Below are positions 60,454-64,000 of a stretch of DNA of 64,000 nucleotides, in pieces; within the stretch, counting starts at the first letter, position 1, and every line of letters starts with the position of its first letter. This DNA comes from Bdellovibrio bacteriovorus (GTDB taxonomy: Bacteria > Bdellovibrionota > Bdellovibrionia > Bdellovibrionales > Bdellovibrionaceae). The notes below the pieces were generated by a model. It had not been told where the DNA came from. It worked only from the letters and a program-made list of their open reading frames with translations, and searched no databases. The translations under genes were made by a program, and so were the position numbers. The stretch lies in assembly GCF_002208115.1 (NCBI RefSeq), contig NZ_CP020946.1, positions 3,596,001 through 3,660,000 of the forward strand, in the 5' to 3' direction.

Positions 60454-61644
60454 ATGTCTACTTTATTTGGATCTGAGCTAAGCAGCGCTGTTATCAACAC
60501 CGGTATCGCCACCATCATCCTGATTGTGGCCTTGTCCCTGATGAGCTGGCTTTTTCCGTGGCTGCAGAAAAAAATCAAGTCCCTGCCCCACAGCCAGCTA
60601 CCCGCTTTAAAAATCCACAACTTTGAAATCATCACCGCTCAGGCCCTGACATCTGGCATCTGCAGCCTGCTAAAGGGGCTCCGACTGATTGTTACGCTGC
60701 TGGGTCTTTATTTCTATTTCTCCCTGGTGCTGGGATTTTTCCCCGACACGCAGCACATCTCGGAAAACATGCTTCACTACATTCTGGATCCTCTGAAGGA
60801 AGTACTGAAGACCATCATCGACTACATACCCAAAGCCATTTACGTCGTCGTCATCTGCCTGGTGATGCGTTACATTCTGAAAGTCATCCGCTTGTTCTTC
60901 CTGCGCGTGGAAGGCGGATACTTGAAAATTGAAGGATTCCATCCCGAATGGGCTCACCCAACCTACAATCTGGTGCGAATTCTGGTTCTGGCGTTCACAC
61001 TGATCATCATCTTCCCTCACCTGCCGGGCTCAAGCTCTCCAGCGTTTCAGGGAGTTTCTGTATTCCTGGGGCTTCTGATCTCTCTGGGGTCAAGCTCTGC
61101 CATTTCCAATATGGTGGCAGGACTGGTCATCACGTACATGCGCCCGTTTCAGGTGGGTGACCGCGTAAAACTCGGCACGACGGTCGGTGATGTCGTTGAA
61201 AAAAACCTTCTGGTTACCCGCATTCGTACGATTAAAAATGTGGATGTGACGATCCCGAATTCAAATGTCCTGAACAGCCACATCATCAACTTCAGCGCCG
61301 TTGCTGACACCAAAGGACTGATCCTGAATCCACGAATCACAATTGGTTATGATGTGAACTGGAGAAAGGTGCACGAGCTTCTGCTGGGAGCCGCAGCCCG
61401 CACCGAAGGCGTATTAAAAGATCCGAAGCCGTTTGTTTTCCAGACAGCTCTGGACAACTCCTACGTGCAGTATGAACTGAACGGCTACACCCGTCTTGCA
61501 AACAATTTTGACGATGTGTATTCCGATCTATACAGAAATATTCAGGATTTGTTTAACGAAGCTCAGATTGAAATCATGTCTCCGACCTACCATGCGCTTC
61601 GTGATGGCGAAGGAAAGCACATCCCGCCTGAATATAAGTCTTAG
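60454..61644 (+). CDS. mscS: MscS-family mechanosensitive channel, 396 aa
   Basis: About four TMs before residue 220 and the pore helix with LGLLISLGSSSAISNMVAGLVITYMRPFQVGDRV (given in parts), which is the MscS Gly/Ala pore and the first beta-domain strand. The following beta domain has VTRIRTIKNVDVTIPNSNVLN, a family signature. It releases solute on osmotic downshift. It follows the MsbA-like gene by 20 bases. Confidence 0.93.
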   Translation: MSTLFGSELSSAVINTGIATIILIVALSLMSWLFPWLQKKIKSLPHSQLPALKIHNFEIITAQALTSGICSLLKGLRLIVTLLGLYFYFSLVLGFFPDTQHISENMLHYILDPLKEVLKTIIDYIPKAIYVVVICLVMRYILKVIRLFFLRVEGGYLKIEGFHPEWAHPTYNLVRILVLAFTLIIIFPHLPGSSSPAFQGVSVFLGLLISLGSSSAISNMVAGLVITYMRPFQVGDRVKLGTTVGDVVEKNLLVTRIRTIKNVDVTIPNSNVLNSHIINFSAVADTKGLILNPRITIGYDVNWRKVHELLLGAAARTEGVLKDPKPFVFQTALDNSYVQYELNGYTRLANNFDDVYSDLYRNIQDLFNEAQIEIMSPTYHALRDGEGKHIPPEYKS

Positions 61645-61728
61645 AATGAGACATGCGTACCAGTCCTTGGTCCAGCTTTGCACGCTCTTTAGACAGTCCC
61701 GCTAAAGTTCGTCTACTTTCTTGACGAT

Positions 61729-61746
61729 AAAAGTATCGATACTTTT
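61729..61746. promoter_or_regulatory. 18-bp perfect palindrome upstream of the sigma-54 activator gene
   Basis: AAAAGTATCGATACTTTT, perfect over 18 bases, 26 bases before the ATG at 61772. A second near-copy of its right arm (CGATACTTATGA, 61764-61775) overlaps the start codon; the first (CGATACTTTTGA, 61737-61748) is in the palindrome. The arrangement suggests an operator, perhaps autoregulatory. Confidence 0.6.
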
Positions 61747-61771
61747 GACAGTCACTGAAAGGACGATACTT

Positions 61772-63328
61772 ATGATTAATTGGGATGAGTTTGAACATAT
61801 ACATGTCATCAACAAGCTCAAACAGATTCTCAGCGCGTGGTGGAACATTGACGTTGTTTTCACAGACGAGCGCGGAATGCTTAAAGGTTATGACTCTGAT
61901 AAAGTCACTTTCAGCAACCCGGCAATCACAGCTCTGGTAAGAAAAGAAGCTGGCCAGCAAAGCATCGCAGAACTTGTGACCAAGTCTCTGGATGATCTTC
62001 GCACTTCCCAAAACAGATTCTCCCTGCGCAAGTGGGACATGGTTGGTTTCGATGTGGGTGTATTCCCGATCATGATCGAAAATGACTGTGTGGGTACGGT
62101 TGTGGCTATGGGCTTCTTCCGTGACTCCAACTTCACTTCACGTCTGACAGAAATCCGCGAGCGCCTTGCAGCGTTTGGCATGTCCGGCGAAGTGATTGAA
62201 AAATGTCTGGGCAAGCTGAAATTCCTGGATGATCAGGAGCGCGCTCACTTCAATGAGCTTTGCGAACTGGTGGCTCAGGAAATCGTGACTCTTCACCTGG
62301 AAATCTCTTCCCGTGAAGACCGCATCAAAGAACTGAACAAGGAACTGGGCAACCGTTTCAAGTATGACAACATGATCGGTAAATCCAAACCAATGCAGTC
62401 TCTGTACGCTTTGCTTGATAAGATCAAAGGTGCGGATTCCACAGTGTTGGTACAGGGTGAAAACGGTACAGGTAAGGAATTGATTGCAAAATCAATTCAC
62501 TACAACTCTCACCGCAAAGACAAGCCGTTCGTTATTCAGAACTGCTCCGCGTTCAATGACAACCTTTTGGAATCCGAGTTGTTCGGTCACGTAAAAGGCT
62601 CTTTCACCGGCGCTTTGAAAGACAAGAAAGGTCTTTTTGAAATGGCTGACAAAGGGACCTTCTTCCTGGATGAAATCGGGGATACCTCCCCGCAGATGCA
62701 GGTAAAACTGCTGCGTGTCCTTCAAGAAGGCACGTTCATGCCAGTGGGTGCGACGGAATCCAGAAAAGTGGATGTGCGCATCGTAGCGGCAACAAACAGA
62801 AACCTTAAAGAGATGGTAGAGCAAGGCACCTTCCGTGAAGACTTGTACTATCGTCTGAATGTGATCAACATCCGCGTTCCACCTCTGCGTGAAAGAAAAG
62901 AAGACATCCCTTTCCTGGTGGATTTCTTCCTTAACAAAATTCACGATCAGCAAGGCGGACCAAAACGCCAGATCACCAAACGCGCCCTGGAAAAGTTGTA
63001 TGACTATCCATGGCCGGGTAACGTGCGTGAGCTGCAGAATGAAATCGAAAGACTTTGTGTTCTTTCCGGCGAAGAAACAAAACTGATGGCAGAGCTGCTT
63101 TCCCCGAAAGTTCTGGAAGCTGGCGAAAAGAACAAAGTTCAGGGTTCCCGTTTGCAGGGTAAGCTGAAGGATGCATTGGAAGATCTGGAACGCGAGATGA
63201 TCCGCGAGGGTCTGCGCCGCACAGGTTGGAACAAGTCCAAGCTTGCAAAAGAACTGGGTATCAGCCGCGCAGGTCTTATCATGAAGGTCGAAAAATACGG
63301 CCTGGATAAACGTAAACTGGCGCGCTAA
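61772..63328 (+). CDS. Sigma-54-dependent transcriptional activator, 518 aa
   Basis: A soluble enhancer-binding protein. The N-terminal domain (about 1-180) is a sensor without phospho-acceptor receiver features; SREDRIKELNKELG is a coiled linker. The AAA+ domain (about 205-430) has Walker A QGENGTGKELIAKSIHYN, the sigma-54 loop VKGSFTGALKDKKG, Walker B KGTFFLDEIGDTSPQMQVKL and the R-finger region GNVRELQNE. A Fis-type helix-turn-helix ends it (GWNKSKLAKELGISRAGLIM). ATG at 61772 has AAAGGA upstream; a TTG at 61721 would read through the palindrome. Signal and target genes are unknown. Confidence 0.93.
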   Translation: MINWDEFEHIHVINKLKQILSAWWNIDVVFTDERGMLKGYDSDKVTFSNPAITALVRKEAGQQSIAELVTKSLDDLRTSQNRFSLRKWDMVGFDVGVFPIMIENDCVGTVVAMGFFRDSNFTSRLTEIRERLAAFGMSGEVIEKCLGKLKFLDDQERAHFNELCELVAQEIVTLHLEISSREDRIKELNKELGNRFKYDNMIGKSKPMQSLYALLDKIKGADSTVLVQGENGTGKELIAKSIHYNSHRKDKPFVIQNCSAFNDNLLESELFGHVKGSFTGALKDKKGLFEMADKGTFFLDEIGDTSPQMQVKLLRVLQEGTFMPVGATESRKVDVRIVAATNRNLKEMVEQGTFREDLYYRLNVINIRVPPLRERKEDIPFLVDFFLNKIHDQQGGPKRQITKRALEKLYDYPWPGNVRELQNEIERLCVLSGEETKLMAELLSPKVLEAGEKNKVQGSRLQGKLKDALEDLEREMIREGLRRTGWNKSKLAKELGISRAGLIMKVEKYGLDKRKLAR

Positions 63329-63373
63329 AAAAGGGCACCGACCCTAAAAGAATTACCTAAATGATCGAAACTT

Positions 63374-63412
63374 AGTGGGCTTTAAGAGCAAATCTTAAAG
63401 CCCACTTTTTTT
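63374..63412 (+). terminator. Intrinsic terminator after the sigma-54 activator gene
   Basis: AGTGGGCTTTAAGA-GCAAA-TCTTAAAGCCCACT followed by T-run (seven T): a perfect 14-bp stem. Confidence 0.97.
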
Positions 63413-63519
63413 GCCTAAAACCTCCTAAAATACTGATTCTACAAGGAAATTACAGCACCCCTTAGACTTGGCATTGCTCTTGTAATAGGGAGTCTTTGTG
63501 TAAGGGGTACGTGGTTTTA

Positions 63520-64000
63520 TGCAGACAACATTGGATAGCTCTTTTGTAGAAAGACTAAAGCAGATTCTGGCCAACCGCTATGGGAAGGGTTTACAGATCC
63601 GTCAATTGATGGACCTGTCTGAAGTTTCAGGCGCGGAAGAAATGTTCACGCGGGGGCGTGACCTTCATATTCCTATTCGAGTGAATGGGAACTTTCTGGG
63701 AACAGCTGTGGTGCCATCCGCAGATGATCTGAATAGTGAGAAGCGCACTGGAGTGGCTCAGTTGGTAAGAATGGTGCTGGAACCGGCCATGTACAAATGG
63801 TATCTGGATCAGAAGGAAGCCAACCTGGAAGAACTTAGTAAAGTTCAGCCTAATCTGGACAACGTCCGTCTGTTTGGTGAAGAACCAATGCCTTCCATCG
63901 ATGAGCTTCTGGCCGATAATTCCATCGTGCCCAACGAAGGTCCAGCTGCAGAGCTGATTTCTCACCTGATCCACCTTGAGGGGCGATCAGAAAACAACAA
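63520..64000 (+). CDS. N-terminal part of an unidentified regulatory-type protein (partial, 160 aa visible)
   Basis: The frame from ATG at 63520 stays open to the right edge. It begins MQTTLDSSFVERLKQILANR and contains VNGNFLGTAVVPSADDLNSE, a GAF/heme-like beta pattern, followed by a helix (GVAQLVRMVLEPAMYKWYL). A second helical part follows (NLEELSKVQPNL, SIDELLADNS). The layout resembles the sensor N-terminus of sigma-54 activators such as the neighbour. Only the start is seen, so the assignment is tentative. AAGGGG is upstream at long spacing. Confidence 0.6.

Noticed and set aside
61721-61771. Longer start (TTG) for the sigma-54 activator
   Set aside because: It would place the palindrome in coding sequence and lacks a ribosome site, while ATG at 61772 has AAAGGA at good spacing.
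63468-63484. TTGGCA...TTGT looks like a sigma-54 -24/-12 promoter for the last gene
   Set aside because: The spacing between GG and the -12 G is 13 instead of 12 and the -12 box reads TTGT. It does not qualify as a confident site.

Overview
The window reads as chromosomal DNA of a predatory deltaproteobacterium of the Bdellovibrio type, most likely B. bacteriovorus or a close relative. This is an inference from protein content and style: many large lipoproteins and secreted proteins with no clear family, a Tol system, an ftsEX-envC-ctp cell-envelope cluster, suf iron-sulfur genes and densely packed operons. I see no rRNA, tRNA, CRISPR array, phage or insertion sequence. The region is almost fully coding.

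Layout. 1-6.7 kb (minus strand): the start of a truncated secreted protein, a fimbrial-type periplasmic chaperone, a small secreted protein, a tightly overlapping trio (sigma-like factor, membrane anti-sigma-like protein, sensor histidine kinase), mreB and a lipoprotein. 6.9-11.8 kb: a 1617-residue lipoprotein behind a flagellar-sigma (FliA)-type promoter motif. 11.8-16.1 kb: glpD, a possible acetyltransferase whose 5' end carries a 52-bp tandem duplication, a HAD phosphatase and an outer-membrane protein. 16.4-17.7 kb: a PAS sensor. 17.7-23.4 kb (minus): xseA-xseB-ispA-tlyA, a patatin-like lipoprotein without its catalytic residues, and an M24 aminopeptidase. 23.6-24.0 kb: a gap holding a promoter, an end-to-end foldable RNA of about 180 nt and a T-run, arranged like a 6S RNA gene. 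24-26.5 kb: a zinc-protease-like lipoprotein and a secreted partner. 26.5-33 kb (minus): an Rrf2 regulator followed by sufB, sufC, sufD, sufS, nfu and one unknown gene. 33-40.5 kb (plus): a degenerate GDPD-like protein, tolQ-tolR-tolA-tolB, glnE and a cyclophilin. 40.5-45.1 kb: a secreted protein with a thioredoxin, then two Bdellovibrio-type secreted or membrane proteins. 45.1-49.8 kb (minus): ftsE-ftsX-envC-ctp and a secreted protein. 50.2-53 kb: a DUF481 outer-membrane protein, mscL with an added zinc ribbon, and a coiled-coil secreted protein behind a second FliA-type motif. 53-61.6 kb: PBP1A, uvrA, an MsbA-like ABC exporter and mscS. 61.7-64 kb: a sigma-54 activator and the start of another gene.

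The dominant theme is envelope work: cell shape (MreB), peptidoglycan synthesis and cleavage (PBP1A, FtsEX-EnvC, Ctp), outer-membrane constriction (Tol) and osmotic release (MscL, MscS). The most rewarding noncoding signals are the 6S-like RNA, two FliA-type promoters (one placing a giant lipoprotein on a nearly leaderless message), inverted repeats at the suf, xseA and sigma-54-activator promoters, and a hairpin that would hide the PBP1A ribosome-binding site. No function in this annotation was tested; homologies are recognised from sequence motifs by eye.
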